Source: Myrmaecium sp. VS I D KN 1 (Eukaryota; Ascomycota; Dothideomycetes; Valsariales; Valsariaceae). Taken from it: 64,000 nt of DNA. Each line of letters begins with the position of its first letter. Position 1 is the stretch's first letter. Below the pieces are notes generated by a model that worked only from the letters and a program-made list of their open reading frames with translations, had not been told where the DNA came from and made no database searches. Below are positions 46,986-58,650 of the stretch, in pieces. The DNA is taken from positions 248,001-312,000 of the forward strand of contig JADQAV010000026.1 in NCBI GenBank assembly GCA_019775845.1, in the 5' to 3' direction. The translations under genes and the position numbers were made by a program.

Positions 46986-48875
46986 TCACACCCCCAACAC
47001 CTCCCGCACCACCGCCTCCGCCCTCCTCGCCTCGACCCGTCCCTCCTCCCCCCGCCGCACCATCTGTCCCACAAACCACATCACCTTACCCACCTGACCC
47101 TTCTCCCGCACCGCCTGCACCATCGCCGGATTCTCCTTCACAATCACCTCGGCCAAAGCACGGTACTCCGCGTCCGTCATCGGGACCAGCACCAACCCCT
47201 CCGCCTCAACGATGTCGCGCACCGCCCGGCGGTCGCCGTGCGCGAGCAGGCCGAGCACGTGCTTGGCCGTCCGCCGGGTGATGCGGCGGGTGAGCAGAAG
47301 GTGGAGCAGCGCGGCCAGCGACGCCGGCTCGACCCGGTTTTCCGCCCACGACGCCGCCTCCGTCGCCGTGAGGAAGCCGCCGAGCTCGTGCAGGACCCAG
47401 TTCCCGGCCAGCTTGCCGGCGTCGTCCATAGCGGGAGCCGCTGGGGCTTCCTGCGAATCGGTGCGGCGGAGCTGTTCGTGGAGCAGGGAGACGACTTCGA
47501 CGTAGTAGTCGACCCGATCGCCGTCGTCGAGGGCGACGAGCGTGCGGGCGTCCGTGGGGCTGAGGTTGTAAGGGGTGGTGGTCAGCATGTCGATCATCTC
47601 GTCCGGGAGCATGGGCAGGGTGTCGTGGAGATGCTCGACCAGGTCGTCGCCGATGATGACGGGGGCCAGGTCCGGGTCCGGCATGTACCGGTAGTCGATC
47701 TCGCCTTCCTTGCCCCGCAGCTTCCGCGTCGCCGTGCTGCCGATCGTCCACCCTCGCGTCTCGCCCTCGACGACGCCGCCGGACTCGAGCAGGTCGATTT
47801 GCCGGTCCCGCTCCGCGATGATGGCCTCCTCGACGGCTTTGAAGCTGCTGAGGTTTTTGATTTCGGTGCGCTGACCCAGTCCGCTTACGCCGTGGTACGA
47901 GTTCCCCGGGGCGATGCCTTCGGGCGAATGGCGCTCCCGGACGGAGACGTTGACGTCTGCGCGCAGCCCTCCCATCTCCATGCCGGCGGTCACGGCGTCG
48001 ACGGTCTTGAGCACGCTTTGTATCTTTCGCACGAGCGCGGCGGCCGTGGCGGGGTGATGGATATGCGGAAGGGTGATGATCTCGATCAGCGGATGGGAAA
48101 CGCGGTTGAGGTCGAGGAGGTGGGTAGAGGGCGGCTGCAGGATCGTCTTGGCCGTATCTTGTTCCATCTGTATCTGCTTGATTCCAACTGTAATCGAGTC
48201 GCCGTCTTCGGGCGCAATGCCATCTTCTTTGTATAGGGTGATGTGTCCGTCCGTCGCGAAAGGCTCTGGAATGCGGTCAGAACTGCTATGAACGATGTTC
48301 TATCTTCGGTGACGCGTACCATAGTATTGGGTGATCTGGTAACCGTTAGGCTGGTCCGGGTAAAAGTAGTGTTTCCGATCGAAGCTGCTCTTCCGCTGGA
48401 TGTTGCATTGCAATGCGATGGCCGCTCGAAGCGCCGGTATCAGCGTCTCCTTCTGGAAAATTGGCTGTGTGCCCGGGAACGCAGCGTCGAAGAGGGCGAC
48501 GTGAGTGTTCGGCGGGTCGTTGGAGGAAGTGGCCGCGCCGGAGAAGAGCTTCTTCGCCGTGTTAAGTTCCGCATGGATTTCGATGCCCACCGTCAACTCC
48601 CATTTTTCCAGCCGGGGGTCGGTCCCCTTCGCCTTCTTCTTCGTGGATTTGGAGGATCCATCGGCGCGCTTCTTGCGGAGTTCGTCTTTCAGCTGCTTCC
48701 TGAACGCGACGACATCTTGAGCGGGCGCGGAGGTTGCTTGGAGGTTTCGACGATTGCGCGGGGCATTATGAGCCGGGACAGGTTGCGGTCTGGTCAGATG
48801 CAGACACGAAGGGCATATGTAGGGTAGCGGGGAATTGGTCGCTGCTAAAACAGCCCTCCGCGATTGTCTCAACAT
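46986..48875 (-). CDS. PET112: Glutamyl-tRNA(Gln) amidotransferase subunit B, mitochondrial (GatB/Pet112)
   Basis: With GatA (and GatF in yeasts) this subunit converts Glu-tRNA(Gln) to Gln-tRNA(Gln) in mitochondria. Two exons on the minus strand, 48320-48875 and 46986-48265, give about 611 aa. The N-terminus [13 protein letters not shown] is basic and hydroxylated as in a mitochondrial presequence. The GatB core starts [20 protein letters not shown] and continues with [20 protein letters not shown]. Family signatures include [27 protein letters not shown] and [15 protein letters not shown]. The C-terminal tRNA-tail (YqeY-like) domain fills the last about 150 residues, ending [16 protein letters not shown] linker rich in Lys/Ser (residues about 55-80) before the core is longer than in bacteria. 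Confidence 0.96.
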
Positions 48876-49515
48876 GGTGATACTTTCGAGAGGAGGCGCC
48901 CAGCACTCTCGATTGCTGTCGGAGAAGACCTCAGCTCCCGACCTCCGGAGATCTTGGCGCGGTGCAGGGTGAATCCCATCCCCGACCACCTGGCAGCCCG
49001 CCGTCCACCCTCAGGGAAGGCTCGGCCCGTAAGGCTCCGATGTCAGTGAATCCATCGGCACTGCCAATGGTCTCAACTCATGTCATGCTGTCTTTGTGCA
49101 GGACATCTCTCATATCCAAGGGACCGTCAAAGCCTTTAGATATAACGGAAAATATATACTCAGTTGGAAATCGAAGATGTGCGCGCAGTACCTAACCAGT
49201 TCGCCTCGACCATGAACTGAGCCTAGCTACTTCCGCCGTCTGTAACCGTCAACCGAAAATCTCAGCGCCGGTCATCGGAGGGAGGGCCTCAGAACGACTT
49301 TTTCCTTTACTTTTCCATGCCAAACGCAAAGCTTTCCGGTTCTCTATCTATCTGTTCTTCGCACCGATCATTATCAAAATTCGATTTCAGCAGGGCTGAT
49401 ACTGAACCGTTTTATCCCCACTCAGCCTTATAAGAGGCTCTGCAGCGTGACCCCACATAACCCCCCGCTCCGTCGCACCTGGCGTCCACTTCCGGACGGT
49501 GATAGGCAAGCCGTC
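48876..49515. other. Divergent promoter region, 640 bases
   Basis: This separates GatB (-) from the MFS transporter (+). A TATAAGAG at 49429-49436 lies 87 bases before the transporter ATG. I see no gene. Confidence 0.6.
49429..49436 (+). promoter_or_regulatory. TATA-like box of the MFS transporter
   Basis: TATAAGAG occurs 87 bases upstream of the ATG at 49516, in CAGCCTTATAAGAGGC. Confidence 0.4.
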
Positions 49516-51246
49516 ATGTCTCGTACCTCAGTGGAACTGCAGCCGGTCGTCACATATCCGGCCTCTGTGGCTTTGCCGACCCCGTCCGTCCGCTCCACTC
49601 AGCCTGCAAGCCGTCAATCCTTTCAGAGCGACGACGAGGGCCAAACGATCACCGGCGTTGAGAGCGTCCATTTCCCGGATGTCTCCAGAGGAAAGACTGC
49701 CATCATTATCACGTCCGTGACATGCATAACCGGCATCAGCAGCTTGCTGGCCGGTGTGGTTGGCGTGACTGTTCCGACCATGGCGAAGGATCTCGGGTTA
49801 CCTAATTCACTCCTGCTGTGGTACGTCTCCCTTACGATACGTATCCGATCTCGGCAAGTCTAACATACACGCAGGCCAGCTTCTATATACGCTCTGACGT
49901 GCGGTTGTACTCTGCTGCTCTCCGGTGCCATCGCCGATGTGGTCGGCTGCCGCATCATGTATCTCATCGGATGCATTCTGCAATCCGCGTTCACGCTCGC
50001 CTGCGGTCTCTCCCAGAACGGCATGCAGCTCATCGTCTTCCGGGCCTTCGCTGGTGTTGCCATCTCCTTTTGCCTGCCGTCCGCAGTGAGTATTATTACC
50101 AACACGTTCCCCAGTGGTAAGCGGAGAAACATTGCATTCGCCTCGATGGGCGGCGGCCAGCCGATCGGGTTCTCGATTGGTCTTACCATTGGTGGTGTCT
50201 TTGCAGATACCGTCGGCTGGCGATGGGGATTCCATATGGCTGCTATCCTGAACACTGTGATTTTCGTCATGGCTCTCTGGGGTTTGCCCAAAGATATCGA
50301 CAACCAAAGTCCAATCACTCTGCAACGCCTGACTCTGGATATCGACTGGATTGGCGCACTTCTGGCCTCCGCGTCCCTTGCCATGTTCTCCTACGTGTTT
50401 GCGTAAGTTCCAGCTTAATGCCCGTCAGGCTTCCTGTCTCACTAACAAAACACGCTCCTCAGCTCAATCACCGGCAACACCAGCAATATCCGCTCCCCTG
50501 CCGACTTAACCCTCCTGTGCCTGGCAGTTTTCCTAGTACCGGCTTTCATCTACTGGGTTGGGCGACAAGAACGTCTCGGCCGCCCTGCAATCATTCCCAA
50601 CTCCCTCTGGCGCAACCGCGTCTTCACCTCCATCTGTCTCATCGTGTTCTTGACCTGGGGTACCTTCAATGCCATCGAGAACATCCTCACCTTCTTTTTC
50701 CAATACGTCCAAGAGCTCTCCGCCATCGACAGCAGTCTGCGCTTTCTGCCCGCCCCCGTCGCCGGCGCTCTCGCCAACGTGATTATCGGTCTGGTCGTGC
50801 ATCGGGTGCGCGCCGACGCCGCCATCCTCGTCGCAACATCCATCAGCTGCATCTCTCCGCTGCTGATGGCCGTCACTCAGCCCCAATGGTCCTACTGGGC
50901 CGGCGCGTTCCCGCCCGTCCTCCTCAACCCCGTCGGCGCCGACACGCTGTTCACCATCAGCAACCTGCTCATCACGAGCGTCTTCCCTGCGCGCACGCAG
51001 GGGCTGGCCGGTGGGGTTTTCAACACCGTCGCTCAGATCGGGAAGAGCGTGGGACTGGCGACCAGCGCTGTGATCGCGGGCAGCGTGACGGCGAGGAGTG
51101 CCTATGCTGATAAAGATAGTCCCGAGGCGCTGCTGGAGGGCTATCGTGCGGCCTGGTGGTATTGCTTCGGCCTGAGCGTGTTGACGATAGGTATTGCGGC
51201 TTGGGGCTTGAGAAGGATTGGAAAGGTTGGCGTCAAAAGGGATTAA
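49516..51246 (+). CDS. MFS transporter, DHA2-like (14-helix drug:H+ antiporter type)
   Basis: A membrane exporter of the major facilitator superfamily; the substrate is unknown. Three exons, 49516-49820, 49875-50402 and 50463-51246, give about 538 aa. A Ser/Thr-rich cytosolic N-tail of about 65 residues precedes the first helix (TAIIITSVTCITGISSLLAG). The loop between helices 2 and 3 carries motif A in the form GAIADVVGCRIMY. Motif C-like glycine/proline sequence (ASMGGGQPIGFSIGLTIGG) follows, and the length and helix spacing suit the 14-helix DHA2 group. The last helices end WYCFGLSVLTIGIAAWGL with a short basic tail. No biosynthetic genes flank it, so a cluster-specific efflux role is not supported. 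Confidence 0.92.
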
Positions 51247-51670
51247 AAGCGTTACGCACCTGTAAGGTAAGGAACGTACTGTATATAGCAAGGAATCCGA
51301 TAGAAATCTCCACTGAAGCAAGGGTGGGGCACAGTTGCAGACTTTCTTTTGCGCACTGTTTGGCCGTAAGCATCTTCGTTCCTGCAATTTGAGCTTGCCA
51401 TGGGTGTAACTATGTGAGAAATCTCCTCTAAAGTTATTATAACTGGTCTTCATGGAGCATACTCTCTACTGTGGTGTACCTGAAGTAACCGACTGGTGGT
51501 ACTCAAGGAGCGCAAGGCTGCCGGGTGGGGCGGCCGGCTGCTCTACTGCCGAAGATCTGACGCCATCGACTGGCGGGGCTATTTTTCCACGGGAGCTCCT
51601 CCGGACCTTTCCATACAACATCAACCTCCATTAACACGACCATTGCTCACCCAGTCACCACCCAAACACA
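51247..51670. other. Intergenic region, 424 bases
   Basis: It holds the 3' flank of the MFS gene and the peroxiredoxin promoter. I see nothing else. Confidence 0.6.
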
Positions 51671-52604
51671 ATGGCTTCCTTCGTCCCTCGCGCAGCTCCC
51701 AGGCTCTTCAACGCCTCCCTCCGGGCCGTCGCCCGTCCCAACGTCCACCTCCAGCGCCCGGCCGCACCCCTCTTCCGCCGCTTCATCAACATCCCCTCGG
51801 AGCAGCCGCATCTCCGCCTGGGTTCCGTGGGTGCGTAGTGCCTCCCTTCCGTCTCCCGCAATGTTCTTTCTGTCATCTGACCAACAAAACACACAGCTCC
51901 CAACTTCACCGCGAAGACGACCCATGGCGAGATCGACTTCCACAAATGGATCGGCGACAGCTGGGCCGTCCTCTTCTCCCACCCGGCCGACTTCACCCCG
52001 GTCTGCACGACGGAACTCGGCGCGTTTGCCAAGCTGGCGCCGGAGTTCGAGAAGCGCGGGGTTAAGATGATTGGATTGGTATGACTCCTCAAACCTACCT
52101 TGCAAGGATACTGTATGGTATGGAGAGCGGCCGCAATGCTGACCCCCCAACGCGCCACAGTCCGCCGACGACCTGAGCTCGCACGAAGAGTGGGTGAAGG
52201 ACATCAACGAAGTCTCGCAAGCGAACCTGCAGTTCCCCATCATCGCGGACGCCGACCGCAAGGTCGCCTTCCTGTACGACATGGTCGACCAGCGCGACCT
52301 GGACAACATCAAGGAAAAAGGGCTGCCCTTCACCATCCGCTCCGTCTTCGTCATCGACCCGGCCAAGAAGATCCGGCTGATGATGGTCTACCCGGCCTCG
52401 ACCGGCCGCAACACCGCCGAGGTCCTCCGCGTCATCGACTCGCTCCAGACGGTCGATAAGAAGGGCGTGGTCACCCCGATTAACTGGACGGAGGGCGAGG
52501 ATGTGATCGTGCCCCCCAGCGTCTCCACTGAGGATGCGAAGAAGAAGTTTGGTGAGGTGAAGGAGGTTAAGCCTTACCTCCGGTACACCAACGTTAGCAA
52601 GTAG
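51671..52604 (+). CDS. PRX1: Mitochondrial 1-Cys peroxiredoxin (Prx1 type)
   Basis: This enzyme reduces H2O2 and organic peroxides in mitochondria. Three exons, 51671-51830, 51897-52078 and 52161-52604, give 261 aa, the size of yeast Prx1. The first about 40 residues are Arg/Ala/Pro-rich with almost no acidic residues ([20 protein letters not shown]), as in a mitochondrial presequence. The peroxidatic motif is [16 protein letters not shown] with Cys90; the only later Cys candidates do not sit where a 2-Cys resolving residue would. The conserved Arg lies in [16 protein letters not shown]. The C-terminal extension typical of Prx6/Prx1 ([20 protein letters not shown]) is present. Confidence 0.95.
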
Positions 52605-53897
52605 ATGGGGGTTTTGTTCTCAGTGGAGAGGCTGTGTGTATGATATGTCGGAGGTAGAAATCCAAAAAATCAAATCCAGTCATTGAACTATTGCGCTCCA
52701 AATGAGCAACGGCCTCCATTATGAGCGTCCATCTCAGAGAATATCCTTCCATAAAGAAACAATCGGTTGAAATCTCACATACCTTAGGTGCCTGTCCCCT
52801 TGGAAACGGACTGTTCTGCGATGCCCGGACAGCCGAGGGGGCCGAGTTCGGCCCCGCAAGGACCAGCGCCAGGTCGGGGGAGAAGGCGGGCATGCATGTG
52901 AAACTCAAACGTCTCAACACCACGCGCCTTTTCAGCGTATATATAGTTATATAGCGATCAGATCTTCCCTTAAAGTCACTTTAATATCGTCAACGGTCAC
53001 GACGCGACCATTCATGGTGATAGTGTGTATATATACGGCATGTGAGGTGTTTGACTACAGTACAGTACGTTCACATGCTGGCTTTTTCCGGAGAAGCGGG
53101 AGTGAAGAGATGAAAGGAATGATCCCCCTCCCTATAATATTTCATCCCATGTGATCCCGGTCCGGAGGAGGAAAGTAACTACCTAGAAAAAGATCAAAGA
53201 TCTCCACGTCGACGACGATGGCAGGCAGTTTGTCGGGCCGGCCGTCCGTACTTGTACCTGTACCCGACCGGTGGCTGCTACCAAGATGCCGAGGTGAACT
53301 GGAAGGAGGGATGGAAGGAAGGAAGGAAGCGTTGGTTGTGGTGGGCCCTGAGGTTCCCCGGATCTCAGGCACCGCACCTCAGGGCGGCACGCGCGAGAGA
53401 GGAGGGGGCGGGGAATGGAGGTCGGAGGTCACAGGCCGGCTTGTTTGTACAGCGTAGTATTTATATTATCCGACGCCCTCCTTTCGTCCTTGCTTACCTA
53501 CTACCTGCTTTCCTTTTTCTCCTGCTTTCTGTATCATTATTTCTCTGCTTCTTCTCCTCGCAGCTCCAAAATACCGCCTCTCCTCCCCCGGTTTTCGCTA
53601 GCTTTCATACCTACTGTAGCTTCAGAGCTGTGCCCCCACCCATACCCACAGGTCCCCCAGGTCTAGGTGCACGGCGCGCGCGATACCTGTACCTCGGTCC
53701 CTTTTCTCCGCTGACGACGGACGACCGACCGACCTGACCTACCTTGTTTCGCTTCCCCACATCATAGACGGCGGGCAGGCCCAGACAGAGATCATAAAAA
53801 GACAGCAAGAACCGCTGCTCTTCCGCTCACACTCTTGACCGACACGCACACCCACATACATACATACACGAGCAGCCGCAGCCCCCATTTCCCACCA
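52605..53897. other. Intergenic region, 1.29 kb
   Basis: Between peroxiredoxin and the carnitine carrier. A C/T-rich tract at about 53480-53590 and an ACACACC/CATACATA-rich leader right before the ATG at 53898 suggest the carrier's transcription start region. Open frames here have no recognisable domain. Confidence 0.55.
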
Positions 53898-55063
53898 ATG
53901 TCGCCAAAGTCCGCGTTAACGCCGGAGGGCGTGCACCTGCCGTCCAAGGAGGAGCTGAAGGAGGAGATCAAGGAGGAGGTCAAGGCCGTCAGCCAGGGCT
54001 CGCTGCAGAGCCTGCGCGCGCTGGCGGCCGGGGGCGTGGGCGGCGTCTGCGCCGTCGTCGTCGGCCACCCGTTCGACCTGGTCAAGGTGCGGTTGCAGAC
54101 GGCCGAGAAGGGCGTGTACGCGGGCGCGATGGACGTGGTTCGGAAGACGATTGCGCGGGAGGGTTTGGCGAGGGTAGGTTCCGGCGTTGCCTACGATCGT
54201 CTGGTCCCTCGGTCTTCGTATGCTGATTTGGTTGCTAGGGATTGTATGCCGGTGTTTCTGCTCCGCTGGTCGGTGTCACGCCGATGTGTATGTTGTTCCC
54301 CCGCAAAGCGCTCATGGAAAATCTGCTAACGTGTGAGAAGTTGCTGTGAGCTTTTGGGTATGACCGCCCCCCGTTCGTCCGTTCGTCCGTTGCATGACTG
54401 ACAGTCGCTCCGCAGGGGTACGATGTTGGGAAGCAGCTCGTCAGCGCTTTCTCGAAGGTCGAGAACAATCAATACAGCGTCGCGCAGATCTCCGCCGCCG
54501 GTTTCTTCTCCGCCATTCCGATGACGATCATCACCGCCCCATTTGAGCGCGTCAAGGTCCTCCTCCAGATTCAGGGGCAGAAGGAACTCAAGCCGGGCGA
54601 GAAGCCCAAGTATTCGGGCGGCCTGGACGTGGTCCGCCAGTTATACAAGGAAGGCGGCATCCGCAGCGTCTTCCGCGGCAGTGCGATGACGCTCGCCCGC
54701 GACGGCCCCGGTTCCGCAGCCTACTTCGCCACATACGAGATCATCAAGCGACGACTGACGCCGAAGGATGAGAAGGGCCAGCCCGGCCAGCTGAGCTTGA
54801 CCGCGGTGATGACGGCGGGCGGGGCGGCGGGCGTGGCCATGTGGATCCCCGTCTTCCCCGTCGACACGATCAAGAGCAGGCTACAGAGCGCCGAGGGACA
54901 CCCGACAATAGGGGGCGTGGTGCGCGAGTTGTATGGCCGAGGCGGCTTGAAGGCCTTCTTTCCGGGCCTGGGTCCCGCGCTGGCGAGGGCGGTGCCGGCC
55001 AATGCGGCTACCTTCTTGGGCGTGGAGCTGGCGCAGAAGGCGATGTCGAGGATGTTTGACTAA
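53898..55063 (+). CDS. CRC1: Mitochondrial carnitine/acylcarnitine carrier (Crc1/AcuH type)
   Basis: This inner-membrane carrier exchanges acylcarnitines for carnitine, needed for growth on acetate and fatty acids. Four exons, 53898-54173, 54239-54287, 54341-54357 (17 bases) and 54416-55063, give about 329 aa. Three mitochondrial-carrier repeats each have the signature: PFDLVKVRLQ, PFERVKVLLQ and PVDTIKSRLQ. Other features are GHPFDLVKVRLQTAEKGVYAG, shared with carnitine carriers, and RDGPGSAAYFATYEIIKRRL in repeat 2. An N-terminal acidic-basic extension of about 45 residues (EELKEEIKEEVKAVSQ) precedes the first helix. The very small third exon codes AVSFW and is essential for the second-helix frame. 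Confidence 0.94.
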
Positions 55064-55684
55064 GCACGAAATAACCATGATCATTGGATATTCCCATTCT
55101 TATTCACGGCCTTTGCTTTGCTCGTGCAGTTGGTGCATCTATCTATTCTTTGGGTTATTTTTCATCTTGTCTCTTATTTTTTCATTTCTTTCTCTGGAGC
55201 GTCACACTCATACTGCTTGCGATATCCTCTAGATTTCCGCGTCGCAAGCTATCATCATATACACGGGCATTCAGCCCATGGCTCTTTCTTCATTTGGCAT
55301 CGACCACTCTCCATCATGAACCACCACTCATGTATATGCAGTACCTTACGTTACCCCCTCACGCAGCACCGCAGCATCCAACCTTAGTTCACCTTACCAT
55401 CTATACGCTCTTATCTACAGTCTTCCCCTGAAGCGGCGCGAGGCGTGCTTCGCGCAAACGCGTCTAAGACAACTATTCCTACCGAAGTTATCCTAGACTT
55501 GGTATCCTCTAGCACCGAGCGTCTGCAATACCCGAGCGTTCCCAGGATACTCCGTGCAAGCAACCTCCAACGTTATCCGGGCTCTAGCAGAACCCGGTCC
55601 GCTCTTTGACTCGATCTCTGGGTGCGGCCGAAGGATCGGGTCAACCCCTACGAAAAAGAGGCTATCATTTGCACCGTCGGAGGA
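55064..55684. other. Intergenic region, 621 bases
   Basis: It holds the 3' flank of the carrier (T-rich) and the upstream region of the Pmp3-like gene. I see no gene. Confidence 0.6.
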
Positions 55685-56083
55685 ATGGCTTCCGCATCTC
55701 CAAACATGTCAGTATCTCGCCAGCCTCCAGCTGCCAACACATCAAGACACAACAACCGCTAACTTCACACGCAAAGGTCCTCCGCCCCTCCTCCAGAACC
55801 CGTTCCACCCAAACCCACCATCGGCGGCGACATCGGGCGGCTTTTCCTCGCGCTCGGGCTCGTGCTGCTCTCCGTCATCCCGCCGCTGGCCGTCTGCCTG
55901 ACGACGCCGACCTGGTTCCTGCGCAACAACCTCGTCGTCTCCGTCATCCTCACCCTGCTGTTCTGGCCGGCCGCCGTCGTCCACGCGCTTGGCACCGTGG
56001 TGGCGTGGTATGCGAGGACGGAGGCTCGACGGGCGAAGAGACGGCGGGCGGCGAAGGAAGGGCGTCGTGGGCAAGGGCTCTAG
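55685..56083 (+). CDS. Pmp3/UPF0057-like small membrane protein with basic tail
   Basis: Pmp3-type proteolipids are tiny two-helix membrane proteins linked to membrane potential and salt tolerance. Two exons, 55685-55707 and 55777-56083, give 109 aa. The intron splits the ATG of the eighth codon and its removal yields MASASPNMSSAPPPEPVPPK. The first helix is FLALGLVLLSVIPPLAVCLT, with the family's PPLAV. The second is NNLVVSVILTLLFWPAAVVH with HALGTVV after it, matching the family's LLT..P..iHA pattern. Classical members have about 55 residues; here a Pro-rich N-tail and a 25-residue Arg/Lys-rich C-tail (RTEARRAKRRRAAKEGRRG) are added. This suggests a diverged subgroup. Confidence 0.75.
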
Positions 56084-56597
56084 GTTGAGGGTGATTTGTT
56101 TGGTGGTTGCTGCTGCTGGTTGCGGCGGTTGACGGGCTTCTAGGCACGAAGACTACTGGTGGAGCGACATGATGTCTTTAGCATTCGTCTGAATCCAAAA
56201 ATTTCCGGTTCCCTCTTCGGAAGCACAGCAAAGTGTCCTGAATTCAGCAAGTTGACTTCCAGACTGCAGCTTCCCGCCTCGCCGGTCGCGATTACCATGA
56301 GATCTCAATTACGGCCCTACACGTTGAGATCTGCTCCAGGTCACTTCACGGGAACATTGCGCATCTTTCAACCTACGTATCCGCATTCCTTTTACATCAT
56401 CCTTGCATGTTTGATTCCTCTGTTTATTTCTTTTACTGTGAAACACCTCACCGCTTGAGACTTGCAACGGCGTATACCAAGCCGAAATAGCTCTGATTGT
56501 TTTGTTTCCGTCCCTCAAGACCTTGGTGCCGCGATATCCACCGCACCTTCCCCCCACCGCAAGGTTCAACCCCTCTTCTACTACCTATCACATACAT
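56084..56597. other. Intergenic region, 514 bases
   Basis: Between the Pmp3-like gene and the Cys-rich gene. I see no gene or clear repeat. Confidence 0.55.
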
Positions 56598-57652
56598 ATG
56601 TGCTTCACCAGAGCTGACAAGGGAGAAGCAGTGAGTCGAAGAGAGCCACCTTGCTTGCGGTGGGGGTTCCTATACGAACAACTTGCCACTACGGACCTGC
56701 TCGTTTGCAAGCCTCATAGGGAGTTTCCCCTGTTCTCTCAGATCCACAAAAGAACATGGAATTCCATCGTGGACTCAGCGCAAGCCGCCTCAACGTCGTC
56801 CTCCCGTCCATCGCCGAGGTCACCGCTTCGAGGGATCACGCAGATGGATACAGTTCGGGCTCGACCACCCCAAGCAGCACGCAACGCCGGGTCCAGCGGC
56901 ATCAAAAGTGGAAGCTTCGGGCGCGAGAAGCTCTGCATCATCAAACGTTCCTTCTGTGCCCCCGTTGTACCTGGCGATACCGGCTCCGAAAGGTCCTCCA
57001 CCACGAGCGTTTCATCCTGTGTCCCAAGTGTCGGCTGGAGGCGGAGAAGGCGAAGACGGTCCAGCCCAGCCCGATCGGACTGCTCTACGAGGCCCGCCTG
57101 GCCGAGTTCAACCGGTCATGCAGCGAGACCGCGTCCATCACGAACGTCAGCGCATGCACGCGGTGTCGGCACCGCCACCTTCCCGACGCAGCTCAGGACG
57201 CGTCCTCCGTGGCCGGCACCGACGCAACCACCTTCACCCACTGCATCGACTGCGGCCGGCACCTCCCCGCGCACGACGACGCGGTCGCCGTCGCCCCCGC
57301 CCTCGCCGGCACCGGCACCGACAGCCAGACGACCCTGCGGACGTACCCGCACTCGCACCCGCGCTCGCTGCCGATGAGCATGTCGACGATCGGCTGGCGG
57401 GCGTCGACGCCGGCGCCCCGCTCGCACAAGCGCTCCGACAGTCCGCCTGAGTCGTCGGCGCAGTGGTCGGACACCACCGGACCCCCGCCGTCGTCGTATT
57501 CCATGCCGCCGCGCTCCCGCACCGACATCCCGCTCATCACCATCTCCGAGGCCCCGGCGGAGCCGAGGGAGCGGATGGCGGATGAGGCGGGGAGCAGGCA
57601 ATGTCGGTCGAAGTCCCCGTCGTCCTCCATCTCCTCCGTGTGGAAACGCTAA
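56598..57652 (+). CDS. Unrecognised protein with several CxxC pairs
   Basis: I do not recognise the family. Exon 1 (56598-56630, MCFTRADKGEA) has a strong GTGAGT donor; joining to 56720 keeps frame with GVSPVLSDPQKNMEFHRGLS and gives about 321 aa. A zinc-ribbon-like part holds LLCPRC and, after 22 residues, FILCPKC, embedded in basic helices (WRYRLRKVLHHER). Two more pairs follow, SACTRCRHRHLP and HCIDCGRHLP, with similar C-x-x-C-x-x-x-x-L-P context. The C-terminal third is Ser/Pro/Thr-rich and probably disordered. Four CxxC pairs could bind two zinc ions. The stop at 57650-57652 may not be the true end: a different frame stays open downstream to 58274 and codes HRCHACSQLPAADR, a similar Cys context, but I could not find a good splice donor to join it. 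Confidence 0.6.
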
Positions 57653-58650
57653 TGGTGCAGTCCTCCCCAGAACAGCATATGAGCCGCGATCACACCCCCG
57701 TCCCATCGGCAGCGTGAAGCGGGACCCGCGTCCTCGCCCTCGCCCTAGCACCACATGGAACGACATCGACGACAGCGACGACCGATCAAACCAGTTCCTC
57801 CGCCCCCCTCCTCCACCACGCGCCGTCCGTCACCGTCACTCCTCCCCGGCCCTTTTACCGCCTACTCCCGCTTCGCACGCGCGGGACCCGCAACGCCGCA
57901 CCGCTTCCGTCCGCTCCTCCGACGCCGTGCCCAACCGTCACCTGCACTCCGAGCATCACCACCCCCTCGGCGCCGACGGTGGCGGCGGCGGCGGGCACCA
58001 ACATCACCACCACCACCCGCGCAACCACCCCGCGCATCGTTGCCACGCGTGCTCCCAGCTGCCGGCGGCGGACCGCACGCACCCGCGCCCCCCGCACCAC
58101 TGCAAGGACGGCTCCTCCCGTCGGCCGCGCGAGTGGACGTACGCTCCTGTGCCCGTGCCTATGCCCATGCCTGTGCCCGTGCCTTCGGTCCGGCAGCGGG
58201 TGTCGCGGGTCGTGAGGTGGCGGCGGCGACGACCTCCGCGAAAGGGGGAGCGGGGGGGTGGGGACGTGAGGTGATGGTGTGTGGGAAAAGTTGGGAGAGA
58301 GGATGGAGAGTAGGGAGGGAAAGAAGGCGGCTTGCCTTATGAATCGATCGGCTGCTGGTTGCATCATGTACATGACCAGTGAGGCTCGCATGATTCTTGC
58401 TGTACGTGCTTGGGCTTGTGATTAGGGAGATGGAAAGCTATCGGTCGAAAGACAGAGAAAATGATACACATTATCCGGAGGGGCCAAAGAAATTAGAAGG
58501 ACGGGAGAAACGAGGAACGCGAAATGAGAATCATTAGAGGACAAATAAAGCCAAAGAGCAAAACCCCGCCACGTTACCATCATCATACTCATTACCCCAC
58601 AAACCTCACACATCCAAACCGACGGACACCCCCCTCCCCTTCCCCCCTCC
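57653..58650. other. Convergent region with a possible extra coding exon
   Basis: An open frame on + from about 57671 to 58274 starts after a CCCCAG acceptor-like site. It encodes a plausible disordered stretch (TTWNDIDDSDDRSNQFLR), a His-rich run, HRCHACSQLPAADR and HHCKDGSSRRPREW, then a basic tail. It may be a C-terminal exon of the preceding Cys-rich gene or a separate gene. The remaining 375 bases (58275-58650) seem to be 3' sequence of the converging genes. Confidence 0.35.

Noticed and set aside
46971-48236. 421-codon plus-strand open frame opposite GatB
   Set aside because: The minus strand carries the unmistakable GatB protein; the long antisense frame follows from GC-rich third positions.
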